The notes under the pieces: generated by a model
Told to the model about the DNA's origin: nothing
Seen by the model: the letters and a program-made list of their open reading frames with translations, nothing else
Databases searched by the model: none
Position numbers and translations under genes: made by a program
Shown: in pieces, positions 1 to 13,534 of the stretch
How positions within the stretch are numbered: position 1 is the stretch's first letter
How the letters are laid out: every line of letters starts with the position of its first letter
NCBI RefSeq assembly: GCF_029227915.1
Contig: NC_079880.1
Location: 436,001 to 500,000 of the forward strand
DNA: 64,000 bases
DNA from: Hydractinia symbiolongicarpus
Taxonomy: Eukaryota; Cnidaria; Hydrozoa; Anthoathecata; Hydractiniidae
Reading direction: 5' to 3'

Positions 1-3000
1 ACTTTCTAACGGTGTCAGTCCGTTTCAGTTACAACGGTTGGGTCACATATTCGTGCCAACATGTATTTAGCGATATTTTTCTGATATTACTAGGTTGCAT
101 CGCTTTTAACCATAAAACGATTGACTGTGGGACTTAATTGAACTAACTTTGCACTGTCACCTGATAAATGTTATAAAGGAGACAATTGGACTCCAAGAAA
201 TAACTTTCTTCTTAATTTGACGTGATTGTTGGAACTCAGCGATTGCACTGGGCGCTGTGGTAGCGCTTCATTAAAAAATTTAGATATATAAGTCATTCTT
301 TAATGTGCGACCAATCCTATCCGTTATCGCGCGCTGAAGAAATAGCGAGAGTTTCAAAAACTACATTTCATTGCCTTTCTAACGGTGTCAGTCCGTTTCA
401 GTTACAACGGTTGGGTCACATATTCGTGCCAACATGTATTTAGCGATATTTTTCTGATATTACTAGGTTGCATCGCTTTTAACCATGAAACGATTGACTG
501 TGGAACTTAATTGAACTAACTTTGCACTGTCACCTGATAAATGTGATAAAGGAGACAATTGGACTCCAAGAAATAACATTCTTCCTAATTTAACATGATT
601 GCCGAAACTCAGTGATTACACTGGGCGCTGTGGGAGCGCTTCATTTAAGAATTAAGCTGAAAAAGTCATTTTTTTACTGTGGGACCAATCCTAGCCGTTA
701 CCACGCGCTGAACAAAGAGCGATAGTTTCAAAAGCTACATTTCATTGACTTTTTAACGGTGTCAGTCCGTTTGAGTGGCAACGGTTGGGTCACATATTCG
801 TACCAACATGTATTTAGCGATATTTTTCTGATATTACTAGGTTGCATCGCTTTTAACTATGAAACGATTGATTGTGGGACTTAATTGAACTAATTTTGCA
901 TTGTCACCTGATAAATGTGATAAAGGAGACAATTGGACTTCAAGAAATAACGTTCTTCTTAATTTGACATGATTGCCGAAACTTAGCGATTACTCTGGGC
1001 GCTGTGGTAGCGCTTCATTTAAGAATTATGCCAAAAAAAGTCATTTTTTTACTGTGGGACCAATCCTAGCCGTTAACGCGCGGTGAAGAAATAGCAAAAG
1101 TTTCAAGAATTACATTTCATTGACTTTCTAACAGTGTCAGTCCGTTTGAGTTACAACGGTCGGGTCACATATTCGTACCAACATGTATTTAACAATATTT
1201 ATCTGATATTACTAGGTTGCATCGCTTTTAACAGTGAAACGATTGACTGTGGGACTTAATTGAACTAACTTTTGACTGCAACCTGATAAATGTGATAAAT
1301 GAGACCATTGGATTACAAGAAATAACATTCTTCTTAATTTGACGTGATTGTTGGAACTCAGCGATTGCACTGGGCGCTGTGGTAGCGCTTCATTTAAAAA
1401 TTTAGATATATAAGTCATTCTTTAATGTGCGACCAATCCTATCCGTTATCGCGCGCTGAAGAAATAGCGAGAGTTTCAAAAACTACATTTCATTGACTTT
1501 CTAACGGTGTCAGTCCGTTTCAGTTACAACGGTTGGGTCACATATTCGTGCCAACATGTATTTAGCGATATTTTTCTGATATTACGAGGTTGCATCGCTT
1601 TTAACAGTGAAACGATTGACTGTGGGACTTAATTGAACTAACTTTGGACTGTAACCTGATAAATTTGATAAATGAGACAATTGAACTCCAAGAAATAACA
1701 TTCTTCTTAATTTGATGTGAATGCCGAAACACAGCGATTACACTGGGCGCTGTTGTAGCGCTTCATTTAAAAATTTAGATAAATAAGTCATTCTTTACTG
1801 TGGGACCAATCCTTTCCATTATCGCGCGCTGAAGAAATAGCGACAGTTTCAAAAACTACATTTCATTGACTTTTCTAACGGTGTCAGTCCGTTTGAGTTA
1901 CAACGGTTGGGTCACATATTCGTGCCAACATGTACTTAGCGATATTTTTCTGATATTACTAGGTTGCATCGCTTTTAACCATGAAACGATTGACTGTGGA
2001 ACTTAATTGAACTAACTTTGCACTGTCACCTGATAAATGTGATAAAGGAGACAATTGGACTCCAAGAAATAACATTCTTCCTAATTTAACATGATTGCCG
2101 AAACTCAGTGATTACACTGGGCGCTGTGGGAGCGCTTCATTTAAGAATTAAGCTGAAAAAGTCATTTTTTTACTGTGGGACCAATCCTAGCCGTTACCAC
2201 GCGCTGAACAAAGAGCGATAGTTTCAAAAGCTACATTTCATTGACTTTTTAACGGTGTCAGTCCGTTTGAGTGGCAACGGTTGGGTCACATATTCGTACC
2301 AACATGTATTTAGCGATATTTTTCTGATATTACTAGGTTGCATCGCTTTTAACTATGAAACGATTGATTGTGGGACTTAATTGAACTAATTTTGCATTGT
2401 CACCTGATAAATGTGATAAAGGAGACAATTGGACTCCAAGAAATAACGTTCTTCTTAATTTGACATGATTGCCGAAACTTAGCGATTACTCTGGGCGCTG
2501 TGGTAGCGCTTCATTTAAGAATTATGCCAAAAAAAGTCATTTTTTTACTGTGGGACCAATCCTAGCCGTTAACGCGCGGTGAAGAAATAGCAAAAGTTTC
2601 AAGAATTACATTTCATTGACTTTCTAACGGTGTCAGTCCGTTTGAGTTACAACGGTCGGGTCACATATTCGTACCAACATGTATTTAACAATATTTATCT
2701 GATATTACTAGGTTGCATCGCTTTTAACAGTGAAACGATTGACTGTGGGACTTAATTGAACTAACTTTGGACTGCAACCTGATAAATGTGATAAATGATA
2801 CAATTGAACTCCAAGAAATAACATTCTTCTTAATTTGATGTGAATGCCGAAACACAGCGATTACACTGGGCGCTGTTGTAGCGCTTCATTTAAAAATTTA
2901 GATAAATAAGTCATTCTTTACTGTGGAACCAGTCCTTTCCATAATCGCGCGCTGAAGAAATAGCGATAGTTTCAAAAACTACATTTCATTGACTTTTCTA

Positions 3001-3828
3001 ACGGTGTCAGTCCGTTTGAGTTACAACGGTTGGGTCACATATTCGTGCCAACATGTATTTAGCGATATTTTTCTGATATTACTAGGTTGCATCGCTTTTA
3101 ACAGTGAAACGATTGACTGTGGGACTTAATTGAACTAACTTTGCACTGTCACCTGATAAATGTGATAAATGAGACCATTGGATTACAAGAAATAACATTC
3201 TTCTTAATTTGACGTGATTGTTGGAACTCAGCGATTGCACTGGGCGCTGTGGTAGCGCTTCATTTAAAAATTTAGATATATAAGTCATTCTTTAATGTGC
3301 GACCAATCCTATCCGTTATCGCGCGCTGAAGAAATAGCGAGAGTTTCAAAAACTACATTTCATTGACTTTCTAACGGTGTCAGTCCGTTTCAGTTACAAC
3401 GGTTGGGTCACATATTCGTGCCAACATGTATTTAGCGATATTTTTCTGATATTACGAGGTTGCATCGCTTTTAACAGTGAAACGATTGACTGTGGGACTT
3501 AATTGAACTAACTTTGGACTGTAACCTGATAAATTTGATAAATGAGACAATTGAACTCCAAGAAATAACATTCTTCTTAATTTGATGTGAATGCCGAAAC
3601 ACAGCGATTACACTGGGCGCTGTTGTAGCGCTTCATTTAAAAATTTAGATAAATAAGTCATTCTTTACTGTGGGACCAATCCTTTCCATTATCGCGCGCT
3701 GAAGAAATAGCGACAGTTTCAAAAACTACATTTCATTGACTTTTCTAACGGTGTCAGTCCGTTTGAGTTACAACGGTTGGGTCACATATTCGTGCCAACA
3801 TGTACTTAGCGATATTTTTCTGATATTA

Positions 3829-6800
3829 CTAGGTTGCATCGCTTTTAACCATGAAACGATTGACTGTGGGACTTAATTGAACTAACTTTGCACTGTGACC
3901 TGATAAATGTGATAAATGAGACCATTGGATTCCAAGAAATAACGTTCTTCTTAATTTGACGTGATTGTTGGAACTCAGCGATTGCACTGGGCGCTGTGAT
4001 AGCGCTTCATTTAAAAATTTAGATATGTAAGGCATTCTTTAATGTGCGACCAATCCTATCCGTTATCGCGCGCTGAAGAAATAGCGAGAGTTTCAAAAAC
4101 TACATGTCATTGACTTTCTAACGGTGTCAGTCCGTTTCAGTTACAACGGTTGGGTCACATATTCGTGCCAACATGTATTTAGCGATATTTTTCTGATATT
4201 ACTAGGTTGCATCGCTTTTAACCATGAAACGATTGACTGTGGAACTTATTTGAACTAACTTTGCACTGTCACCTGATAAATGTGATAAAGGAGACAATTG
4301 GACTCCAAGAAATAACATTCTTCCTAATTTGACATGATTGCCGAAACTCAGTGATTACACTGGGCGCTGTGGGAGCGCTTCATTTAAGAATTAAGCTAAA
4401 AAAGTCATTTTTTTACTGTGGGACCAATCCTAGCCGTTACCACGCGCTGAACAAAGAGCGATAGCTCCAAAGCTACATTTCATTGACTTTTTAACGGTGT
4501 CAGTCCGTTTGAGTGGCAACGGTTGGGTCACATATTCGTACCAACATGTATTTAGCGATATTTTTCTGATATTACTAGGTTGCATCGCTTTTAACTATGA
4601 AACGATTGACTGTGGGACTTAATTGAACTAATTTTGCACTGTCACCTGATAAATGTGATAAAGGAGACAATTGGACTCCAAGAAATAACGTTCTTCTTAA
4701 TTTGACATGATTGCCGAAACTTACCGATTACTCTGGGCGCTGTGGTAGCGCTTCATTTAATAATTATGCCAAAAAAAGTCATTTTTTTACTGTGGGACCA
4801 ATCCTAGCCGTTAACGCGCGGTGAAGAAATAGCAATAGTTTCAAGAATTACATTTCATTGACTTTCTAACGGTGTCAGTCCGTTTGAGTTACAACGGTTG
4901 GGTCACATATTCGTACCAACATGTATTTAACAATATTTATCTGATATTACTAGGTTGCATCGCTTTTAACAGTGAAACGATTGACTGTGGGACTTAATGG
5001 AACTAACTTTGGACTGTAACCTGATAAATGTGATAAATGATACAATTGAACTCCAAGAAATAACATTCTTCTTAATTTGATGTGAATGCCGAAACACAGC
5101 GATTACACTGGGCGCTGTTGTAGCGCTTCATTTAAAAATTTAGATAAATAAGTCATTCTTTACTGTGGGACCAATCCTTTCCATTATCGCGCGCTGAAGA
5201 AATAGCGACAGTTTCAAAAACTACATTTCATTGACTTTTCTAACGGTGTCAGTCCGTTTGAGTTACAACGGTTGGGTCACATATTCGTGCCAACATGTAC
5301 TTAGCGATATTTTTCTGATATTACTAGGTTGCATCGCTTTTAACCATGAAACGATTGACTGTGGGACTTAATTGAACTAACTTTGCACTGTGACCTGATA
5401 AATGTGATAAATGAGACCATTGGATTCCAAGAAATAACGTTCTTCTTAATTTGACGTGATTGTTGGAACTCAGCGATTGCACTGGGCGCTGTGATAGCGC
5501 TTCATTTAAAAATTTAGATATGTAAGGCATTCTTTAATGTGCGACCAATCCTATCCGTTATCGCGCGCTGAAGAAATAGCGAGAGTTTCAAAAACTACAT
5601 GTCATTGACTTTCTAACGGTGTCAGTCCGTTTCAGTTACAACGGTTGGGTCACATATTCGTGCCAACATGTATTTAGCGATATTTTTCTGATATTACTAG
5701 GTTGCATCGCTTTTAACCATGAAACGATTGACTGTGGAACTTATTTGAACTAACTTTGCACTGTCACCTGATAAATGTGATAAAGGAGACAATTGGACTC
5801 CAAGAAATAACATTCTTCCTAATTTGACATGATTGCCGAAACTCAGTGATTACACTGGGCGCTGTGGGAGCGCTTCATTTAAGAATTAAGCTAAAAAAGT
5901 CATTTTTTTACTGTGGGACCAATCCTAGCCGTTACCACGCGCTGAACAAAGAGCGATAGCTCCAAAGCTACATTTCATTGACTTTTTAACGGTGTCAGTC
6001 CGTTTGAGTGGCAACGGTTGGGTCACATATTCGTACCAACATGTATTTAGCGATATTTTTCTGATATTACTAGGTTGCATCGCTTTTAACTATGAAACGA
6101 TTGACTGTGGGACTTAATTGAACTAATTTTGCACTGTCACCTGATAAATGTGATAAAGGAGACAATTGGACTCCAAGAAATAACGTTCTTCTTAATTTGA
6201 CATGATTGCCGAAACTTACCGATTACTCTGGGCGCTGTGGTAGCGCTTCATTTAATAATTATGCCAAAAAAAGTCATTTTTTTACTGTGGGACCAATCCT
6301 AGCCGTTAACGCGCGGTGAAGAAATAGCAATAGTTTCAAGAATTACATTTCATTGACTTTCTAACGGTGTCAGTCCGTTTGAGTTACAACGGTTGGGTCA
6401 CATATTCGTACCAACATGTATTTAGCAATATTTATCTGATATTACTAGGTTGCATCGCTTTTAACAGTGAAACAATTGACGGTGGGACTTAATTGAACTA
6501 ACTTTGGACTGTAACCTGATAAATGTGATAAATGAGACAATTGAACTCCAAGAAATAACATTCTTCTTAATTTGATGTGAATGCCGAAACACAGCGATTA
6601 CACTGGGCGCTGTTGTAGCGCTTCATTTAAAAATTTAGATAAATAAGTCATTCTTTACTGTGGGACCAATCCTTTCCATTATCGCGCGCTGAAGAAATAG
6701 CGATAGTTTCAAAAACTGCATTTCATTGACTTTTTTAACGGTGTCAGTCCGTTTGAGTTACAACGGTTGGGTCACATATTCGTGCCAACATGTACTTAGC

Positions 6801-8290
6801 GATATTTTTCTGATATTACTAGGTTGCATCGCTTTTAACCATGAAACGATTGACTGTGGGACTTAATTGAACTAACTTTGCACTGTGACCTGATAAATGT
6901 GATAAATGAGACCATTTGATTCTAAGAAATAACGTTCTTCTTAATTTGACGTGATTGTTGGAACTCAGCGATTGCACTGGGCGCTGTGATAGCGCTTCAT
7001 TTAAAAATTTAGATATGTAAGGCATTCTTTAATGTGCGACCAATCCTATCCGTTATCGCGCGCTGAAGAAATAGCGAGAGTTTTAAAAACTACATTTCAT
7101 TGACTTTCTAACGGTGTCAGTCCGTTTCAGTTACAACGGTTGGGTCACATATTCGTGCCAACATGTATTTAGCGATATTTTTCTGATATTACTAGGTTGC
7201 ATCGCTTTTAACCATGAAACGATTGACTGTGGAACTTATTTGAACTAACTTTGCACTGTCACCTGATAAATGTGATAAAGGAGACAATTGGACTCCAAGA
7301 AATAACATTCTTCCTAATTTGACATGATTGCCGAAACTCAGTGATTACACTGGGCGCTGTGGGAGCGCTTCATTTAAGAATTAAGCTAAAAAAGTCATTT
7401 TTTTACTGTGGGACCAATCCTAGCCGTTACCACGCGCTGAACAAAGAGCGATAGTTTCAAAAGCCACATTTCATTGACTTTTTAACGGTGTCAGTCCGTT
7501 TGAGTGGCAATAGTTGGGTCACATATTCGTACCAACATGTATTTAGCGATATTTTTCTGATATTACTAGGTTGCATCGCTTTTAACTATGAAACGATCGA
7601 CTGTGGGACTTAATTGAACTAATTTTGCACTGGCACCTGATAAATGTGATAAAGGAGACAATTAGACTCCAAGAAATAACGTTCTTCTTAATTTGACATG
7701 ATTGCCGAAACTTAGCGATTACTCTGGGCGCTGTGGTAGCGCTTCATTTAAGAATTATGCCAAAAAAAGTCATTTTTTTACTGTGGGACCAATCCTAGCC
7801 GTTAACGCGCGGTGAAGAAATAGCAATAGTTTCAAGAATTACATTTCATTGACTTTCTAACGGTGTCAGTCCGTTTGAGTTACAACGGTTGGGTCACATA
7901 TTCGTACCAACATGTATTTAACAATATTTATCTGATATTACTAGGTTGCATCGCTTTTAACAGTGAAACGATTGACTGTGGGACTTAATTGAACTAACTT
8001 TGGACTGTAACCTGATAAATGTGATAAATGATACAATTGAACTCCAAGAAATAACATTCTTCTTAATTTGATGTGAATGCCGAAACACAGCGATTACACT
8101 GGGCGCTGTTGTAGCGCTTCATTTAAAAATTTAGATAAATAAGTCATTCTTTACTGTGGGACCAATCCTTTCCATTATCGCGCGCTGAAGAAATAGCGAT
8201 AGTTTCAAAAACTACATTTCATTGACTTTTCTAACGGTGTCAGTCCGTTTGAGTTACAACGGTTGGGTTACATATTCGTGCCAACAGGTA
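3829..8290. repeat. Four-monomer higher-order repeat, ~1,495-bp period, three consecutive units
   Basis: Units at about 3,829-5,323 and 5,324-6,818 are almost identical, and a third begins at 6,819 and runs in register to about 8,290. Each holds four different monomer variants in the same order. A diagnostic variant (ATATGTAAGGCATTC) recurs at about 4,018, 5,513 and 7,008, exactly 1,495 bases apart. The third unit has private changes (for example ACCATTTGATTCTAAG at about 6,912). A related pair of units is spaced 1,495 bases at 9,064 and 10,559. Spacings of 1,870 and 2,245 bases elsewhere equal five and six monomers, so unit number has changed by whole monomers. Confidence 0.88.
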
Positions 8291-11200
8291 TTTAGCGATA
8301 TTATTCTGATATTACTAGGTTGCATCGCTTTTAACTATGAAACGAATTGACTGTGGGACTTAATTGAACTAATTTTGCACTGTCACCTGATAAATGTGAT
8401 AAAGGAGACAATTGGACTCCAAGAAATAACGTTCTTCTTAATTTGACATGATTGCCGAAACTTAGCGATTACTCTGGGCGCTGTGGTAGCGCTTCATTTA
8501 AGAATTATGCCAAAAAAAGTCATTTTTTTACTGTGGGACCAATCCTAGCCGTTAACGCGCGGTGAAGAAATAGCAATAGTTTCAACAATAACATTTCATT
8601 GACTTTCTAACGGTGTCAGTCCGTTTGAGTTACAACGGTTGGGTCACATATTCGTACCAACATGTATTTATAAATATTTATCTGATATTACTAGGTTGCA
8701 TCGCTTTTAACAGTGAAACGATTGACTGTGGGACTTAATTGAACTAACTTTGGACTGTAACCTGATAAATGTGATAAATGATACAATTGAACTCCAAGAA
8801 ATAACGTTCTTCTTAATTTGATGTGAATGCCAAAACACAGCGATTACACTGGGCGCTGTTGTAGCGCTTCATTTAAAAATTTAGATAAATAAGTCATTCT
8901 TTACTGTGGGACCAATCCTTTCCATTATCGCGCGCTGAAGAAATAGCGATAGTTTCAAAAACTACATTTCATTGACTTTTCTAACGGTGTCAGTCCGTTT
9001 GAGTTACAACGGTTGGGTCAAATATTCGTGCCAACATGTATTTAGCGTATTTATCTGATATTACTAGGTTGCATCGCTTTTAACCATGAAACGATTGACC
9101 GTGGGACTTAATTGAACTAACTTTGCACTGTCACCTGATAAATGTGATAAATGAGACCATTGGATTACAAGAAATAACATTCTTCTTAATTTGACGTGAT
9201 TGTTGGAACTCAGCGATTGCACTGGGCGCTGTGGTAGCGCTTCATTTAAAAATTTAGATATATAAGTCATTCTTTAATGTGCGACCAATCCTATCCGTTA
9301 TCGCGCGCTGAAGAAATAGCGAGAGTTTCAAAAACTACATTTCATTGACTTTCTAACGGTGTCAGTCCGTTTCAGTTACAACGGTTGGGTCACATATTCG
9401 TGCCAACATGTATTTAGCGATATTTTTCTGATATTACTAGGTTGCATCGCTTTTAACCATAAAACGATTGACTGTGGGACTTAATTGAACTAACTTTGCA
9501 CTGTCACCTGATAAATGTTGTGAAGGAGACAATTGGACTCCAAGAAATAACATTCTTCTTAATTTGACATGATTGCCGAAACTCAGTGATTACACTGGGC
9601 GCTGTGGTAGCGCTTCATTTAAGAATTAAGCTAAAAAAGTTATTTTTTTACTGTGGGACCAATCCTAGCCGTTAGCACGCGCTGAACAAAGAGCGATAGT
9701 TTCAAAAGCTACATTTCATTTACTTTCTAACGGTGTCAGTCCGTTTGAGTGGCAACGGTTGGGTCACATATTCGTACCAACATGTATTTAGCGATATTTA
9801 TCTGATATTACTAGGTTGCATCGCTTTTAACTATAAAACGATTGACTGTGGGACTTAATTGAACTAATTTTGCACTGTCACCTGATAAATGTGATAAAGG
9901 AGACAATTGGACTCCAAGAAATAACGTTGTTCTTAATTTGACATGATTGCCGAAACTCAGCGATTACTCTGGGCGCCGTGGTAGCGCTTCTTTTAAAAAT
10001 TTAGATAAATAAGTCATTCTTTACTGTGGGACCAATCCTTTCCATTATCGCGCGCTGAAGAAATAGCGATAGTTTCAAAAACTACATTTCATTGACTTTT
10101 CTAACGGTGTCAGTCCGTTTGAGTTACAACGGTTGGGTCACATATTCGTACCAACATGTATTTAACAATATTTATCTGATATTACTAGGTTGCATCGCTT
10201 TTAACAGTGAAACGATTGACTGTGGGACTTAATTGAACTAACTTTGGACTGTAACCTGATAAATGTGATAAATGATACAATTGAACTCCAAGAAATAACA
10301 TTCTTCTTAATTTGATGTGAATGCCGAAACACAGCGATTACACTGGGCGCTGTTGTAGCGCTTCATTTAAAAATTTAGATAAATAAGTCATTCTTTACTG
10401 TGGGACCAATCCATTCCATTATCGCGCGCTGAAGAAATAGCGATAGTTTCAAACACTACATTTCATTGACTTTTCTAACGGTGTCAGTCCGTTTGAGTTA
10501 CAACGGTTGGGTCAAATATTTGTGCCAACATGTATTTAGCGATATTTTTCTGATATTACTAGGTTGCATCGCTTTTAACCATGAAACGATTGACCGTGGG
10601 ACTTAATTGAACTAACTTTGCACTGTCACCTGATAAATGTGATAAATGAGACCATTGTATTACAAGAAATAACATTCTTCTTAATTTGACGTGATTGTTG
10701 GAACTCAGCGATTGCACTGGGCGCTGTGGTAGCGCTTTATTTAAAAATTTAGATATATAAGTCATTCTTTAATGTGCGACCAATCCTATCCGTTATCGCG
10801 CGCTGAAGAAATAGCGATCGTTTCAAAAACTACATTTCATTGACTTTTCAAACGGTGTCAGTCCGTTTGAGTTACAACGGTTGGGTCACATATTCGTGCC
10901 AACATGTATTTAGCGATATTTTTCTGATATTACTAGATTGCATCGCTTTTAACCATGAAACGATTGACTGTGGGACTTAATTGAACTAACTTTGCACTGT
11001 CACCTGATAAATGTGATAAAGGAGACAATTGGACTCCAAGAAATAACATTCTTCTTAATTTGACATGATTGCCGAAACTCAGTGATTACACTGGGCGCTC
11101 TGGTAGCGCTTCATTTAAGAATTAAGCTAAAAAAGTCATTTTTTTACTGTGGGACCAATCCTAGCCGATAGCACGCGCTGAACAAAGAGGGATAGTTTCA

Positions 11201-11696
11201 AAAGCTACATTTCATTGACTTTCTAACGGTGTCAGTCCGTTTGAGTGGCAACGGTTGGGTCACATATTCGTACCAACATGTATTTAGCGATATTTTTCTG
11301 ATATTACTAGGTTGCATCGCTTTTAACTATGAAACGATTGACGGTGGGACTTAATTGAACTCATTATGCACTGTCACCTGATCAATGTGATAAAGGAGAC
11401 AATTGGACTCCAAGAAATATCGTTCTTCTTCATTTGACATGATTTCCGAAACTCAGCGATTACTCTGGGCGCTGTGGTAGCGCTTCATTTAAGAATTATG
11501 CCAAAAAAGTCATTTTTTTACTGTGAGACCAATCCTAGCCGTTAGCGCGCAGTGAAGAAATAGCAATAGTTTCAAGAACTACATTTCATTGACTTTCTAA
11601 CGGTGTCAGTCCGTTTGAGTTACAACGGTTGGGTCACATATTCGTACCAACATGTATTTAGCAATATTTATCTGATATTACTAGGTTGCATCGCTT

Positions 11697-11900
11697 TTAA
11701 CAGTGAAACGATTGACTGTGGGACTTAATTGAACTAACTTTGTACTGTAACCTGATAAATTTGATAAATGAGACAATTGAACTCCAAGAAATAACATTCT
11801 TCTTAATTTGATGTGAATGCCGAAACACAGCGATTACACTGGGAGAAAGAAGAAATAGCGACAGTTTCAAAAACGACATTTCATTGACTTTCTAACAGTA
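11697..11900. repeat. Satellite monomer with ~80-bp internal deletion
   Basis: At about 11,840 the sequence jumps from ATTACACTGGG directly to AGAAAGAAGAAATAGCGAC. The hairpin and T-rich stretch that normally lie between are missing. The lesion shifts the monomer register by about 80 bases: the repeat pair at 10,851 and 12,642 is 1,791 bases apart instead of 1,870. Confidence 0.75.
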
Positions 11901-13439
11901 TCAATCCACTTCAGTTACAACGGTTGCGTCACATATTCGTACCAACATGTATTTAGCGATATTTATCTCATATTACTAGGTTGCATCGCTTTTAACAGTG
12001 AAACGATTGACTGTGGGACTTAATTGAACTAACTTTGTACTGTCACCTGATAAATGTTATAAAGGAGACAATTTGACTCCAAGAAATAACATTCTTTTTA
12101 ATTTGACATGATTGCCGAAACTCAGTGATTACACTGGGCGCTGTGGTAGCGCTTCATTTAAGAATTAAGCTAAAAAAGTTATTTTTTTACTGTGGGACCA
12201 ATCCTAGCCGTTAGCACGCGCTGAACAAAGACCGATAGTTTCAAAAGCTACATTTCATTGACTTTCTAACGGTGTCAGTCCGTTTGAGTGGCAACGGTTG
12301 GGTCACATATTCGTACCAACATGTATTTAGCGATATTTATCTGATATTACTAGGTTGCATCGCTTTTAACTATGAAACGATTGACTGTGGGACATAATTG
12401 AAGTAATTTTGCACTGTCGCCTGATAAATGTGATAAAGGAGACAATTGGACTCCAAGAAATAACGTTCTTCTTAATTTGACATGATTGCCGAAACTCAGC
12501 GATTACTCTGGGCGCTCTGGTAGCGCTTCATTTAAAAATTTAGATAAATAAGTCATTCTTTACTGTGGTACCAATCCTTTTCATTATCGCGCGCTGAAGA
12601 AATAGCGATAGTTTCAAAAACTACATTTCATTGACTTTTCAAACGGTGTCAGTCCGTTTGAGTTACAACGGTTGGGTCACATATTCGTGCCAACATGTAT
12701 TTAGCGATATTTTTCTGATATTACTAGATTGCATCGCTTTTAACCATGAAACGATTGACTGTGGGACTTAATTGAACTAACTTTGCACTGTCACCTGATA
12801 AATGTGATAAAGGAGACAATTGGACTCCAAGAAATAACATTCTTCTTAATTTGACATGATTGCCGAAACTCAGTGATTACACTGGGCGCTCTGGTAGCGC
12901 TTCATTTAAGAATTAAGCTAAAAAAGTCATTTTTTTACTGTGGGACCAATCCTAGCCGATAGCACGCGCTGAACAAAGAGGGATAGTTTCAAAAGCTACA
13001 TTTCATTGACTTTCTAACGGTGTCAGTCCGTTTGAGTGGCAACGGTTGGGTCACATATTCGTACCAACATGTATTTAGCAATATTTATCTGATATTACTA
13101 GGTTGCATCGCTTTTAACAGTGAAACGATTGACTGTGGGACTTAATTGAACTAACTTTGTACTGTAACCTGATAAATTTGATAAATGAGACAATTGAACT
13201 CCAAGAAATATCGTTCTTCTTAATTTGACATGATTGCCGAAACTCAGCGATTACTCTGGGCGCTGTGGTAGCGCTTCATTTAAGAATTATGCCCAAAAAA
13301 GTCATTTTTTTACTGTGAGACCAATCCTAGCCGTTAGCGCGCAGTGAAGAAATAGCAATAGTTTCAAGAACTACATTTCATTGACTTTCTAACGGTGTCA
13401 GTCCGTTTGAGTTACAACGGTTGGGTCACATATTCGTAC

Positions 13440-13501
13440 CAACATCACTCTTGGCGCTGTGGTAGCGCTTCATTTAAGAATTATGCCAAAAAAGTCATTT
13501 T
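13440..13501. repeat. Truncated satellite monomer abutting the transposon
   Basis: At about 13,446 the normal ACCAACATGTATTT continuation is replaced by CACTCTTGGCGCTG. The second half of a monomer is therefore joined to the first with roughly 190 bases missing. The remaining part ends in GTCATTTTTT, where the transposon begins. The deletion is about 55 bases outside the element and may be an independent array event. Confidence 0.7.
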
Positions 13502-13511
13502 TTGCGGAGAG
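13502..13511 (+). repeat. 5' terminal inverted repeat of the Helentron
   Basis: TTGCGGAGAG stands at the junction with the satellite. Its inverse complement is found at 28,476-28,485. Identity is 10 of 10 and does not extend further. Confidence 0.8.
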
Positions 13512-13518
13512 AAGCGGA

Positions 13519-13534
13519 GGGCGCGTCAGCGCCC
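13519..13534 (+). other. 5' subterminal hairpin
   Basis: GGGCGC, loop GTCA, GCGCCC form a perfect six-pair GC-only stem eight bases inside the 5' inverted repeat. It lies in a conspicuously GC-rich patch (13,504-13,550) that contrasts with the AT-rich surroundings. It may be a recognition structure for the Rep nuclease (inference). Confidence 0.7.

Larger units (their letters stand above)
1..13501. repeat. Left satellite array, ~374-bp monomer (about 36 copies)
   Basis: Head-to-tail copies of one AT-rich unit fill this stretch. Landmarks recur about every 374 bases: TCACATATTCGT, GATATTACTAGGTTGCATCG, GGACTTAATTGAACTAA and GGGCGCTGTGGTAGCGCTTC. At least four monomer variants can be told apart. 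One has GTGGCAACGG upstream and TTATGCC downstream. One has GATGTGAATGCC and a TGTTGTAGCGC hairpin. One has GAGACCATTGGAT with GTGATTGTTGG. One has AAGCTGAAAAAG or AAGCTAAAAAAG with GCTGAACAAAGAGCG. All open frames here are repeats of one antisense 60-68-codon frame at monomer spacing and are not considered genes. The array enters the window mid-monomer, so its true left end is unseen. Confidence 0.97.

Noticed and set aside
1212-11879. Antisense frames of 60-68 codons repeated at satellite spacing (1,212, 3,082, 3,829, 5,324, 6,819, 9,064, 10,559, 11,697)
   Set aside because: They are the same stretch of satellite monomer recurring. Most other monomers break the frame, and there is no domain or start context.
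1-13501. CRISPR-like regular repeats
   Set aside because: The units are 374-bp head-to-tail monomers with no unique spacers, in a eukaryotic context.
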